Origin: Takakia lepidozioides | Lineage: Eukaryota > Streptophyta > Takakiopsida > Takakiales > Takakiaceae | NCBI GenBank assembly: GCA_030704615.1 | Contig: CM060734.1 | Coordinates: forward strand, 28,226,042-28,290,041 | Reading direction: 5' to 3' | DNA length: 64,000 nucleotides | Shown here: one piece after another, positions 42,323 through 53,226 of the stretch | Numbering within the stretch: the first letter of the stretch is position 1 | Layout of the letters: each line of letters opens with the position of its first letter | The notes under the pieces: model-generated | The model's input: only the letters and a program-made list of their open reading frames with translations | What the model was told of the DNA's origin: nothing | Database searches by the model: none | Made by a program: the position numbers and the translations under genes

Positions 42323-43953
42323 ATGACTGATTGTTCTGAGCGGGCTGAGTGCTTAGAGATTTCCAACCCTTCTATTTTGGAGTTCCTATCTCGGATAGCA
42401 AAGGGATGGGTGAGTAAAAGCCGCTCGACATTTGGCGACCATATTGGGGAACTGAGTCAAGAACAACCAGATGTGACAGGCATCTGGTGGGATCATGGTG
42501 GATGGAGAATTAAAGAATTTGATGTGAATCAAATTCCCTGTGGAACTGAGAAAGAAAGATTGTCCAAACAATTCTTTCAGAGGTTCTTGGAATTGCCAGA
42601 CGGTTGCAAAGAAAACATTTTTAAGAGAGTGCATGATGTTGATCCAGAGTGGGGTCTGGAGAAAGGAGTGATAAAAATTTATCAAGTGGCCTGTAGGGGC
42701 AGAGCAAGTGGGTTACCAACGTTGGTTTATGTGATAGCATTGCTATCCATTAAACGAGTGGAGTTTGAAAGCTGGGAGGAACAGAAAGTGAATGTTTACA
42801 CTCATATGCATGAAGAACTTGTACTGGTAAAGAATTGGATTTTTAAGGATATCTTGTAGATCAAACTTACACCAAAAACAGCTTTTCAGACGTTCTTGTC
42901 ATATGATTATATGGTAACGGAGTCTTCTAGTATAGCCAAGGGTGCATTAAAGCCTGAAAGAAATCCAGGCATATACGAGAGATACTACAGAAGAGAGTTT
43001 TGGTTATTGCCTCATTAAAGATATGAAAGACATGAGATATGAGTGATGAAAGAGAAGCTAAACTCCACAGATATTCAGCAAAAAGAGAGTTATTTGAAAG
43101 CTAATTATCCATATCTTTGGGAGAGAGGAATAGACATAGGAAAATCATCTGGACCTCTCATACCATTAAGACCAGAGAGTATATCACCCATACCAGAAGA
43201 ACCAGAGTTGGATGCCACTCCTTCTTATTCTTTACAAGAAAGATTAAGGGATTTGGTACAGGAAGAAGATCAGCCACGAAGGGAAAGATCTGAGGTATAT
43301 CCCTGGATTAAAGATTTGACAGAAATCTTTGATCAGAGTTGGCATGGAACACCAAAAGCAGGAACTCCAGTTTCTGAAGCATAAGACAAAAAATGAGAGG
43401 ATGATGTGGCAGAGCCAATGGACAGTTCAGACTCTCCAACACCACTTCAGTTGAGTTACATGAGTGAGGAAGAAGAAATCCAAGAGAAGAACTTGGAAGA
43501 TGAAAACAGAGACAAGAATTTGGAAGATGAAGAGTATGAAGAAGTAGACCCAACAGTTGAGGTTGAGACTACAACCAGGACATCCCAACCTGTTGGACCT
43601 GGATCAAGTGGAGCACTTGGATCACAGGCCAACAAAGGTGTCGGCTCAGGGGGATCAGGCGGGCAGCTTGGATCTGGCTTTGGGGGGACAGAGAGTGTGG
43701 GAAGTAGTGCAACTGTAGCTGGGGATACTGTAAGTACAGAGGGCCCAGTAGTAGGGAGTGCTCAGGGGCCAACACCTGGTGGGAGTTCCACCACTACAAC
43801 AGCAGGTCCTCGAGGACCAACACCAACAGGAAGACCAGCACCTGTCAGTGGGCAGGTTGTAGGGCCACAGATGGCGGTACCTCCAACACGGGCAAAACCA
43901 CCTTTTCCAATATATGCAGGGAAAGGGGATCCTGATGTATACATCCCTATGAA
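42323..43953 (+). pseudogene. Gag-like polyprotein, truncated by the palindromic array
   Basis: The frame starts MTDCSERAECLEISN and runs 178 residues (RISRIAKG-type helix, GIWWDHGGWRIKEFD, LSKQFFQRFLELPDG, VYVIALLSIKRVEFESW) to TAG near 42858. It continues with small breaks (43043-43384, LKANYPYLWERGI, then SLQERLRDLVQEEDQ) into an acidic region and a Gly/Ser/Thr/Pro-rich linker (43600-43900), ending in PPFPIYAGKGDPDVYI. That last motif (F-P-x-x-x-G-K-G-D-P) is typical of the start of a Ty3/gypsy capsid domain, so the array at 43954 cuts Gag exactly where the capsid begins. Non-functional. Confidence 0.6.
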
Positions 43954-45296
43954 GTCGTCTCAGGGGGAGAGGCCGACATGTGGCTACCAGAGTTCATCCC
44001 CCGGATGGAAAAATGGCACCGAATTTCCATCCGAGGGGGCTGGGATGAAGTCGTCTCGTGGGGAGACTCCATCCGAGGGGGCTGGGATGAAGTCGTCTCG
44101 GGGGGAGAGGCCGACATGTGGCTGCCAGAGTTAATCCTCCGGATGGAAAAATTGCGGCCGAATTTCCATCCGAGGGGCTGGGATGAAGTCGTCTCGGTGG
44201 GAGAGGCCGACATGTGGCTGCCAGAGTTCATCCCCCGGATGGAAAAATGGCGCCGAATTTCCATCCGAGGGCACCCGTATGAAGTCGTGTCGGAGGGTGA
44301 GGGCCCCACATGGCTGCTAGAGTTCATCCCCCGGATGAAAAAATGGCGCCGAAATTCCATCCGAGGGCGCCCGTATGAAGTCATCTCGGGGGGAGAGGCC
44401 GACATGTGGCTGCCAGAGTTCATCCCCCGGATGGAAAAATGGCGCCGAATTTCCATCCGAGGGCGCCCGTATGAAGTCGTGTCGGAGGGCGAGGGCCCCA
44501 CGTGGCTACCAGAGTTCATCCCCCGGATGGAAAAATGGCGCCGAATTTCCATCCGAGGGCGCCCGTATGAAGTCGTCTCGGGGGGAGAGGCCGACATGTG
44601 GCTGCCAGAGTTCATCCCCCGGATGGAAAAATGACGCCGAATTTCCATCCGAGGGGGCTGGGATGAAGTCGTCTCGGGGGGAGAGGCCGACATGTGGCTG
44701 CCAGAGTTAATCCTCCGGATGGAAAAATTGCGGCCGAATTTCCATCCGAGGGGGCTGGGATGAAGTCGTCTCGGTGGGAGAGGCCGACATGTGGCTGCCA
44801 GAGTTCATCCCCCGGATGGAAAAATGGCGCCGAATTTCCATCCGAGGGCACCCGTATGAAGTCGTGTCGGAGGGTGAGGGCCCCACATGGCTGCTAGAGT
44901 TCATCCCCCGGATGGAAAAATGGCGCCGAATTTCCATCCGAGGGCGCCCGTATGAAGTCATCTCGGGGGGAGAGGCCGACATGTGGCTGCCAGAGTTCAT
45001 TCCCCGGATGGAAAAATGGCGCCGAATTTCCATCCGAGGGCGCCCGTATGAAGTCGTGTCGGAGGGCGAGGGCCCCACGTGGCTACCAGAGTTCATCCCC
45101 CGATGGAAAAATGGCGCCGAATTTCCATCCGAGGGCGCCCGTATGAAGTCGTCTCGGGGGGAGAGGCCGACATGTGGCTGCCAGAGTTCATCCCCCGGAT
45201 GGAAAAATGGCGGCCGAATTTCCATCCGAGGGCGCCCGTATGAAGTCGTGTCGGAGGGTGAGGGCCCCACGTGGCTGCCAGAGTTCATCCCCCGAG
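43954..45296. repeat. Palindromic tandem array V, left block (96-bp monomers)
   Basis: About 14 monomers of 96 bp (cores at 44237 and 44333) carry arms GGATGGAAA and TTTCCATCC around GGCGCC, as in array I, but with linker GATGAAGTCGTCTCGGGGGG, GAGAGGCCGACATGTGG and CTGCCAGAGTTCATCCCC. A higher-order repeat of 576 bp (six monomers) is visible, for example 44104 against 44680. The array starts inside a Gag-like gene and stops at 45296, where a retroelement fragment intervenes. Confidence 0.92.
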
Positions 45297-46196
45297 TAGA
45301 GGCAAAAACACAGAGGCAGGAATTGCGAAGTGGACCCGCAAGAGTGCCGTCCCAATTCTGAAGAAGAAGTGGACGTGCATCAACACATTGGGCCTTCGTT
45401 CGGAAGGGAAGATGGTAATTACCACATTGGCAATCGTGATTGCATTTTCTAAGTTGTTTTGAAATGCGGTGCCGAATTCGAATTCTAATCGTTCTCCACT
45501 GTGTCTGCAGACGAAACAGTTCGATGCATACTGCTTTGTGAAGGAGAATCAATCTTTGCTTTCCGGAAGGATGGATTGTTGGTTGACCCAAACTACGACC
45601 CCATCGATTACGACGTCCTGTTCAACAACGTTCCCATGGAACTCCTCCCTCATAGCCTCAGCTTCCTCAAAGAATTCAGGCTCCAAGTCAACCCCAACTT
45701 TCACCATTCTTGGTTCCTCCTCAGTTCCCACATTAACTTCTCTCACCTGCTCTTCAGCTGTGATGGTCTAGCCTGCCACTATCTCATCTTGTAGACTAAT
45801 GGTGGATGGTTCCTCCAAGATTTCTATTTCCCCTTCTTTCTCTTCATAGAAATGTGGTGGGTAACTATTTTCTTCCCCCTCAATTGGTGTTGCTGTTACT
45901 GCACCACAACATATACTTTTGAAGCAACTCAGGCCTCCCAGTTGCATTTCTGCGACTTGTTCCCACTCTGGGTGTGCAGCTACCTGATTTCTTAATTGAA
46001 ATCTGTATTTTGTGCTTATCCTTGCGCACAGTTAGAATCTGGGTATTCCAGTCATGGAATACCTTGGCCTGTTTCAGCCATGGTCGTCCTAACAATAAGG
46101 AATAAGCTTCCATGACATCATCCATTTTTCAATACAGTCACAATGATCTTAAAGACCAACTTCTGAATCTGTATTCTTACTCCTCTTATCAAGCCT
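45297..46196 (-). mobile_element. Retroelement fragment interrupting array V
   Basis: A 900-bp non-repeat segment separates two parts of the array: the sequence resumes at 46197 with AATGGAAAATTGGCGCCGAA and the same linker. Its minus strand encodes protease and early RT-region motifs. The first 160 bp (45297-45460) may be different flanking sequence. No terminal repeats were found. Confidence 0.55.
45549..46125 (-). pseudogene. Ty3/gypsy protease C-terminus and RT-proximal linker
   Basis: The minus frame EAYSLLLGRPWLKQAKVFHD followed by DWNTQILTVRK is the C-terminal part of plant Ty3/gypsy aspartic protease (L-L-G-R-P-W). Then, after a break, EEPRMVKVGVDLEPEFFEEA and GVVVWVNQQS correspond to the protease-RT linker. 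The catalytic DTG is not in the fragment. It resembles Athila/Tat-type elements, so it may derive from the same family as the integrase at 26-27.7 kb. Confidence 0.65.
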
Positions 46197-47290
46197 AATG
46201 GAAAATTGGCGCCGAATTTCCATCCGAGGGCGCCCGTATGGAGCCGTCTTCAACCATTTTTAGTCGTTACTTCACTTTTTTCGAGTTTTTTTTGTATAAT
46301 CCGACCCTGAACTTATAGTTTTCTCCCTGCGCGGCACTTTTTGTGGACGTTATCCCTACAAATGTCATCCGCTGGATGGAAATTCGGCACTGTTTTTCCA
46401 TCCGAGGGCGCAACGACTTATCCTGCTAATGGAAATTCGGCGCCGGTTTTCCATCCGAGCGCGCTCCGAGTTATCTTGCGGATGGAAATTTGGCGTTGGT
46501 TTTCCATCCGAGCGCGCTCTAAGGTATCTTGCGGATGGAAATTCGGCGCCGATTTTCCATCTGAGGCAGCTCCGAGTTATCTTGTGGATGGAAATTCGCC
46601 ACCGGTTTTCCATCCGAGCGCGCTCCGAGTTATCTTGCAGATGGAAATTCGGCGCCGGTTTTCCATCAACGCGTCTGTGCATGACTACGTCTCCATCGGA
46701 AGGAGGGCCAGGTGGCACTCCCACTTCATCCACTGGATGGAAATTCGGCGCCGTTTTTCCATCCAGGGCCTTGTGGATGATGCCGTCTCGGGTGGATCGA
46801 GGGCCAGGTGGCGCTCCTACTTCATCCGCTAGATGCAAATTCGGAGCCGTTTTTCCATCCAGGGCCTTGTGGATGATGCCGTCTCGGGCGGGTCGAGGGC
46901 CAGGTGGCGCTACTACTTCATCCGCTGGAGGCAAATTCGGCGTCGTTTTTCCATCCAGGGCCTTGTGGATGATGCGGGCGGGTCGAGGGCCAGGTGGCGC
47001 TCCTACTTCATCCGCTGGATGCAAATTCGGCGCCATTTTTCCATCCAGGGGCTTGTGGATGATGCCGCCTCGGGCGTATCGAGGGCCAGGTTGCGTTCCT
47101 ACTTCATCCGCTGGATGGAAATTCGGCGCCGTTTTTCCATCTAGGGGCTTGTGGATGATGCCGTCTCGGGCGAGTCGAGGGCCAGGTAGCGCTCCTACTT
47201 CATCCGCTGGATGTAAATTTGGCACCGTTTTTCCATCCAGGGGCTTGTGGATGATGCCGTCTCGAGCGGGTCGAGGGCCAGGTGGCAGGG
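46197..47290. repeat. Palindromic tandem array V, right part with spacer
   Basis: One monomer (46197-46232) continues the left block. A unique T-rich spacer follows (46233-46360), similar to the spacer at 13976-14105. Then come about five units of roughly 62 bp (linker CGCTCCGAGTTATCTTGCG) to 46670 and about six units of roughly 96 bp (linker CCGTCTCGGGCGGGTCGAGG) to 47290. All contain GGATGGAAAT-type arms around GGCGCC. The block order (array, spacer, short-period array, 96-bp array, gene) parallels array I. Confidence 0.88.
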
Positions 47291-47492
47291 GGCGAGCTCC
47301 ACACCTATGACATTGAAGGGCACCGGCCAGCATTCATTGTCCGCAGCCGTTGGTTTTGAACTGGACGTTCGGCACGGATTCCGCGTTGCCTTCTCGAATA
47401 TGCATGGAACCCCTGATGTGATGGGTGGATGAAGTCCCACTCGAGGGTTGTACGCACGCATTCTGCGGGAGAGTTATCTGTTATTCGGACTT

Positions 47493-48287
47493 ATGCCGCG
47501 TGGAGTAGGTCGTGGCTCTCCTGAGATAAACCCCACTTCCAGACCGCGACGCAAACTCAAACCTTTGTACTACCGAACGCGTCCAATGTCTCACATGGCC
47601 AAGTTGAAACTCCAACAGAAGATCCCCTTGTCTTGCTCACAGCCCGCGCCAATTGAAGCGGAGCACTCTCAGGCGAGCCCCAGCTTCCTCCTCTCTCTCT
47701 AGCATTTGCGGTCGTCTGATTGACTTTGTTTTGTTTGTTTTAGCATCCTTGTGAATGTCCTTCTTCATGTGCTTTTAAGCCTTTACTTGGTTTTGCTCTC
47801 ATGGTTGTTCCATGCCACTCCCTACTCTGCATCTCACCACTGCCTCATTTTTTGGCCATTATGGCGCTCCTGTTGGGGATCACAGAGTGAAGACGAGCTC
47901 GACACGGTCGTGGTATCGTTGACAACTCCAACTCCTCGAGCACTCACTCCAAAAGCGGCTACTCATCCACCGCAGTCCAACGGTCATCGGCAGCACTCTG
48001 CGGACCACGTGCTTCGCATTTTTGGGGAGCCAAAGCGGGGGCGGGAGGGCTCACAGGAAGTAGCTCCTTATGTTGATGGACGGGAGGCCCTGGAACGGGA
48101 GTACGCCCGAATAGGCATTTGGGAGGTTGGTGCAGCCGGCATGGCAGGTGCAGGGCGTCGCATGAGGACAGTAGATCCGCCAATCCAGGAAGCTGATGCA
48201 CATGCAGGAGGATTTTGTTTTTACAAAATAGGGACAGTGGCCCTCATATTTCGTATGCGCCGGCGCATATCAGACAATAGTGTTTAA
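47493..48287 (+). CDS. Array-associated gene family, copy II
   Basis: Exon 1 (47493-47672, 60 codons) reads MPRGVGRGSPEI, RPRRKLKPLYYRTRP and LQQKIPLSCSQPAP. The junction is CTCAG|GCGAGC, a GC donor, with the acceptor ATCACAG at 47885. Exon 2 continues SEDELDTVVVSLTTPTPR, VLRIFGEPKRGREG, GREALEREYARIGI and MAGAGRRMRT. The frame is intact to about 48215, then runs into the palindromic array and stops at 48287 in repeat-derived sequence, so the C-terminal Lys/Glu-rich tail of copy I is missing here. Alignment with 17234-18746 fixes the start, the intron and the frame. Function unknown; the basic first exon suggests nuclear or nucleic-acid binding. Confidence 0.6.
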
Positions 48288-49090
48288 TTTTTATTAAACA
48301 TTTTTTATTTTAATATTTGTTTTTAATTGTTTTTTCTTTAAAACAATACAGGGGACAGTGGCCCTCATATTTCGTATGCGCCGGCGCATATCAGACAACA
48401 GTGTTTTATTTTTATTTATTTTTTAAAATTTAATTTAATTTAATTTTTTTTAAAAACAAAACAGGGGACAGTTGCCCTTATATTTCGTATGCGCCGGCGC
48501 ATGTCAGACAACAGTGTTTTTTAAAAAAACGTTAATTGTTTTTATTCATTTTTCATTTTTTAAATATTTTTTATTTTTATTCTACAAAACAGGGGACAGT
48601 GGCCCTCGTATTTCGCATGTGCCGGCGCATACCAGACAACAGTGTTTTAAAAAAAACAATTTCTTTTTAATTTTTTAATTTTTGTTTTACAAAACAGGGG
48701 ATAGTGGCCCTCATATTTCGTATGTGCCGACGCATGGCAGCCAACAGTTTTATTTTAAACAATTATTATTATTATTTACAAAACATGGGACAGTGGCTCT
48801 CATATTTCGTATGCGCGGACGCATACCAGATAACAGTGTTTTTTTTTTAAACAATTATATATATATATATATATTCCAAAACAGGGGAGAGGCCCTCATA
48901 TTTCATATGCGCTGGCGCATACGAGACAACAGTGTTTTTTTTTAAACAAAATATTTATTAATTTGTTTTTAATTTTTAATTTTTAATTTATTTTTTACAA
49001 ACCAGGGGACGATGGCCCTCATATTTCGTATGCGCGCATACCAGACAACAATGTTTTTTTTCATTTATTTAATTTTTGTTTGTACAAAAC
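48216..49090. repeat. Palindromic array VI (TATGCGCC-GGCGCATA)
   Basis: Eight to nine units of roughly 90-120 bp share GGGGACAGTGGCCCTCATAT, TTCGTATGCGCCGGCGCATA and CAGACAACAGTGTTTT, followed by AT-rich linker of variable length. The centre is a perfect 16-bp palindrome in the first units (48254-48269) and is degraded in later ones. The array begins within exon 2 of gene copy II. Confidence 0.9.
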
Positions 49091-49622
49091 AAAGACAATG
49101 ACCTTCATATTGTCATTTTTTTGCTTCCTCGGATATAGGGTCGTTATGCAGTAATCCGCGGAAATACATCCCATTTCTTAATGTTTTGACGACCCATCCA
49201 TGTTCATAATCATAGATAATTTATATTATGGGCTCACGATTCACCGCTCATCGCTCACAGTTTAGCGTCGCTGCTTCGAACCCTTTTCTGCCACATGACT
49301 CCCTCATGTACTCTTGAGTGCGATCTACCATGCAAACTCTTTCCCCATCACATCCAAGACCTTCTCCCTCAATATAGATCAAACCCAGCCCCTTCTATTC
49401 TCAGTATGATGGCAGCACATAAAGCTCCCCCTGACCCTCTAAATGCTAATACCCACCCCCTTTCACCTGGCCACCCTACCCCCTCCCAAATGACGGGATC
49501 TAACCCAGCCTGCATACCTACCTCACCTGGCTCTACCACCCCTCACACTCCTGCTCAGTCTCCCAATACCCTGCTGTCCCCAATCAATCCACCCTCATTC
49601 CCGACCCGCACAATATTAACGC

Positions 49623-49809
49623 AAACAACCTGGAAGCCTTCATTATTGAAGCTATTCTAGGAACCAGAATTCAAACCACTATCGATGAATTTGGCGCCAC
49701 ATGCCTAGACACTTTCTACCTATGCAAATGGGTTGGGTACCCATCGGAAGACAACACCTGGCAAGCAGATGATGACCTATTCGGGTCTCATGATGACTGT
49801 GACCCGGCC
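49623..49809 (+). pseudogene. Chromodomain-like segment
   Basis: The frame gives LEAFIIEAILGTRIQ, a short insert, then TFYLCKWVGYPSEDNTWQAD and a terminal acidic stretch to TGA. The YLxKWxGYPxEDxTWxxxxxL pattern is a chromodomain. Aromatic cage positions (Tyr, Trp, and Trp of NTW) are kept. It may be the end of an LTR element Pol or part of the LINE; no integrase is seen upstream. Confidence 0.7.
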
Positions 49810-50164
49810 CCACAACCTTGACCTACTCACCGCATTTCATAAATCCACTAACACCAACTATCTAGCCCATACTCACCTACAGCACACTTCCCAAACCCAA
49901 GCGATTAATGCCCGATTCGTCCATAACCCCCTAGATGCCCCTGACGTACATGTCTGCATAATCTTGACAAAGACATACTACACATCTCCCCCATTTTACG
50001 CCTTGGCAAACGTATGTCCTATATGCCTCCCATGGTCGCTATATTGGACTTATTCCGAATGACCGACTCACTTGGTTATGGCACAGATTCTCTACCTCAA
50101 ACCCACCACCTAGCCAGCTCACGCCAGCTAGGCAAGACTTTGCTACAGATGTCTGCTGGCTCGT

Positions 50165-50887
50165 ATGCTTACCCGTCCACCCACCCCCCCTCCCATACCT
50201 GTCCACCCCAAACCCCCGATAGCCCAGATGGATCTTCTTCTCAAATACCCACCTGCCAACTCTCACTACACCGACGGATCCCTAATAGTCGGCCCCCGGG
50301 CTGGATATGGTATCTATCATGCCGCTACCAACCAAGGCGTCTCCCTACGCCTCCCTAGCCCGGCCACCATCCTCCGCGCCGAACTCATGGCCATACACGA
50401 TGCCCTCACCCAACTCTCATCATTTCCCCCACCTCACTATATCTTCACCGTCAGTCTGACCTCACTCTTTCTCATCTGTAACCACATCTCTCGACCCTCC
50501 TCTCACCACCACCACTCAGACCGGAACCTCATCGCTGCCATAGTTCATCTCGCTATCTCCATAAACCAACCCATCCACTTACTTAAAGTTCGCTCCCACA
50601 CTGGAATCACCGGCAACGAAATGGCTGACTTCTTTGCCCAGCAAGGTGCCACCCGGCCCGAGGTAGGCCCTACGTCGGATCCCATTCATGTTGCCCATAC
50701 ACACCCATTCTGGTTCATACACCCAGTCCTAGGCCCCGCGGAGCCCTGCCCTATCCGCAATCTCAAATCCACCCTTACACGAGAAGCAAGCAAGGAAGCC
50801 TCGACCTTCTCTAGTCATTCTAAACTACATGCTCAGAAATGGACACAATCCGAGGTACTACACCATAAGCTATCTAATCACTTCTGA
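50165..50887 (+). pseudogene. RNase H domain of a non-LTR retrotransposon
   Basis: The frame contains SHYTDGSLIVGPRAGYGIYH (first catalytic Asp), TILRAELMAIHDALTQL (Glu), an expected third acidic strand that reads IFTVSLTSLFLI with no Asp, and LLKVRSHTGITGNEMADFFA (the H-x-G-x-x-G-N-E-x-A-D block with the last Asp). The third catalytic acid, normally in a TDS or SDS motif, seems lost, which would inactivate the enzyme. The C-terminal region is helical and basic. Confidence 0.8.
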
Positions 50888-51460
50888 CACACTAACCTCG
50901 CCACTAATGCCCAAATCAGACAAACTCTCAAATTCAGATATGCCCAATACATGGGCCACCAACGTAAACACATCTTCTGGCCCCGCCCTTTTCCCTCTCC
51001 AAACTGCCCACTCAATGCTAGCACCTACTGGGCCCGCAACACTTGGCCCCACCTCCTTAGCCAATGCACACACCCCGTCATCCATGGCCTTCGTATTACC
51101 CGACATAACCCAAGCTGTCTGGCACATCCACAAGTTACTCCTACGCCGCCCTGAAACACGCTGGTTTTCACTCATCAATGCCGGAACCTATCAGGGTAGG
51201 CCCCCTGACCATACGATACCCCACTGGCTCTTGCCATGTACATGCAGACCATCCTCACCCTGCACTTGCCCCGCCAGACTCTGTCCAGACATACTTGTAA
51301 TCCATGGACTACCCATAAACGCACCACCGCCAAGCTGTCCATCCCCCAACCTTACCATACACTTTATTGAATTTACATATTGTAATGACCGCTACCCCGG
51401 CTTCTCCACATTGGAAAAATGCCAAAAATACGCTCCACTCATTCTAGCCATTCGCCGCCG
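50888..51460 (+). pseudogene. C-terminal Cys/His and endonuclease-like region of the LINE
   Basis: One frame (50951-51154) shows CPLNASTYWARNTWPHLLSQ followed by CTHPVIHG, a Cys-His cluster as found after RNase H in LINEs. The next frame (to 51515) gives RWFSLINAGTYQGRPPD, WLLPCTC, CPDILVIHG, then IHFIEFTYCNDRYP and LEKCQKYAPLI. The order P-D ... (I/F)-E-x-T-Y ... K-x-x-K-Y resembles a PD-(D/E)xK restriction-like endonuclease. Dualen-type algal LINEs are known to carry such a domain in addition to an AP endonuclease. Assignment is by motif only. Confidence 0.4.
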
Positions 51461-52256
51461 TGTTCTTCGTTTGATGCTCCCACAACAAACATATTGCTGT
51501 CCTCATATGTTTTAGGAGATGAAACAACTTCAGACTCACATGTAGCTGGGTTCAGCCGCTTTAAACAAACCATCAGCAAAGGCAATAGACACTTCTGGTC
51601 ATAGTCCTGAACAAGTTGAACAGCGGCGTCATGGCCCACATAATTTGACACAAGTTTCAGCCCCTTGAAACGAGGATCCAACATAAGCGCAAACATGTTA
51701 TGCGCCTTGCGTGCATCAAAATGCTGTAGAAATGCAAGGAAAGGTTTGAGAACATGAAACACCTCTTGTCGTATCCTGCTTTTCAGTAGGAGAAGCTCTA
51801 ATTCGAACACATCTGGTGGTTGCGTCTCCTCATCAAACTCCAACATCTCCCTTTGCATGATAACTGAGATGGATACGAATGCTACTGGTGTTGGAAGAAG
51901 GTGGCAACTCATACACAATGTCGCCATCGACAATTCTTGGCAGAAATGGCACCTGTTTCACCGCGATTTTGCTAAAATCTATCTTCGCAAGGTCACTCCT
52001 GGTACTGCCTTTGTGTGTGCTCGAGCTTTGCAGATGCCTTCGCAGCCAAATGCGCTTTCATCGTAGCAAGCAATTCCGGATGAGCAACGTCAACATGCTT
52101 GCGCATGGCAGTGATACCATGCAGCTTGTTGTATCTCACAAGACCTTTCTGGAGCACACTACGCTTACCAACAAGCTGATTGGAAGTCATAGGCTGGGAT
52201 CGACAGACAATACCGCAATATCTGAGGATTGACATGGTCCACCTCAACCGCATCAT
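51439..52256 (-). pseudogene. hAT transposase fragments (BED-like N-terminus and core)
   Basis: From right to left on the minus strand, 52256-51993 gives KGLVRYNKLHGITAMRKHVD and AHPELL, the H-x3-H half of a BED zinc finger region. Then 51933-51439 gives RIRQEVFHVLKPFLAFLQHF, HNMFALMLDPRFKGLKLVSN, the characteristic hAT block with LDPRFK, followed by a C-terminal tail. The segment between (with the first catalytic residues) is missing, so this is an internally deleted copy. The hAT dimerisation region is absent here and found separately at 22831-23169. Confidence 0.78.
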
Positions 52257-53220
52257 TCAACGCAAAGAATGACCAACAGACAGAGCCTCTATTGTGTGGT
52301 TTCCAAAATTTGCCCTATGCTTGCAAATTTGCAAATTTGCCCTGTTGTGCAGGTTCGATTTGCGAATCTTCGAGAACCTCATCCAAGATAGCAAAATCAT
52401 GCCCAATCTACTCAACCTCAGTGTCATCATGTGGTAAAATGTTGGAAGATGCAGGGATTTCATATGCTTGCAAGGCACAACTTGCTTGCTCATCCATTAT
52501 TTCCCACAGGGAGCCCAGAGGTTATATACTCTACGCCCGCAACAATGTTGGTCTGCCATTGCATTTGGGCGCTCAAAGAATTAACACGATAGAGATCTTC
52601 AGAAGGCGGCTGCATAATCACTACTCGTGAATGGACACGTTTTGGAAATCCAAAGGACCACTTGAACATTTAGTGAAACATTGCAGTCATGCCTATGACT
52701 GTCACATATTAGAAGCATTCCAGGAGAGTTCAATATGGGTACAGTCCACACTGGTGTTGCATGGTCATTGGGGATGTCAGAGGCCTGGTCATTTTCATTG
52801 GGTCATATCAATGTATGGACATTGGTACATATACCAAACTAGTACATATATAATACACAACCCCCCATTCAGCTGGCATGCAGTTACAATATTGATGGAT
52901 ACGTGATACTACTACAAGATAGCATTGAGGTAGGCAGTAGCAAAGGAGGAAGATAGGCAAATAGCAATCAACTGATGATACAATACAACCATAGCTATGA
53001 GAATTGTTGTAACCATTTTACTCATACGCAATGGAAATGGATACATGAGTCCTTCGGGAGTCTGCACTCTGCCAAAAAGTAAGTGAAAACTCGCAGCAAC
53101 CTGCAAATTCAGAGCCAAAATGCGCAGATATACGCTACTACCTTGGTGTTCCCAGGCTATACCCCATTATGGAGTGGGAAAAGGAGAGGTGATGGATATG
53201 TAAAAGACCTGTAACGCAGA
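52257..53220. other. Noncoding region, nothing recognised
   Basis: No coding-like frame, repeat array or structured element was found in this stretch. It contains only short open frames and ordinary AT-rich sequence. Confidence 0.3.
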
Positions 53221-53226
53221 GAGGTA

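Larger units (their letters stand above)
49295..51460 (+). mobile_element. LINE-like element 3' part, decayed
   Basis: Plus-strand frames encode a Pro/Ser/Thr-rich region (49295-49620), a chromodomain-like segment (49623-49809), a poorly coding stretch, an RNase H domain (50165-50887), a Cys/His segment and a possible restriction-like endonuclease (50888-51460). RNase H of this type next to a C-terminal nuclease-like domain points to a non-LTR retrotransposon. The RT core itself is not seen. The 3' end is probably at about 51460, where a hAT fragment begins. Confidence 0.55.
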
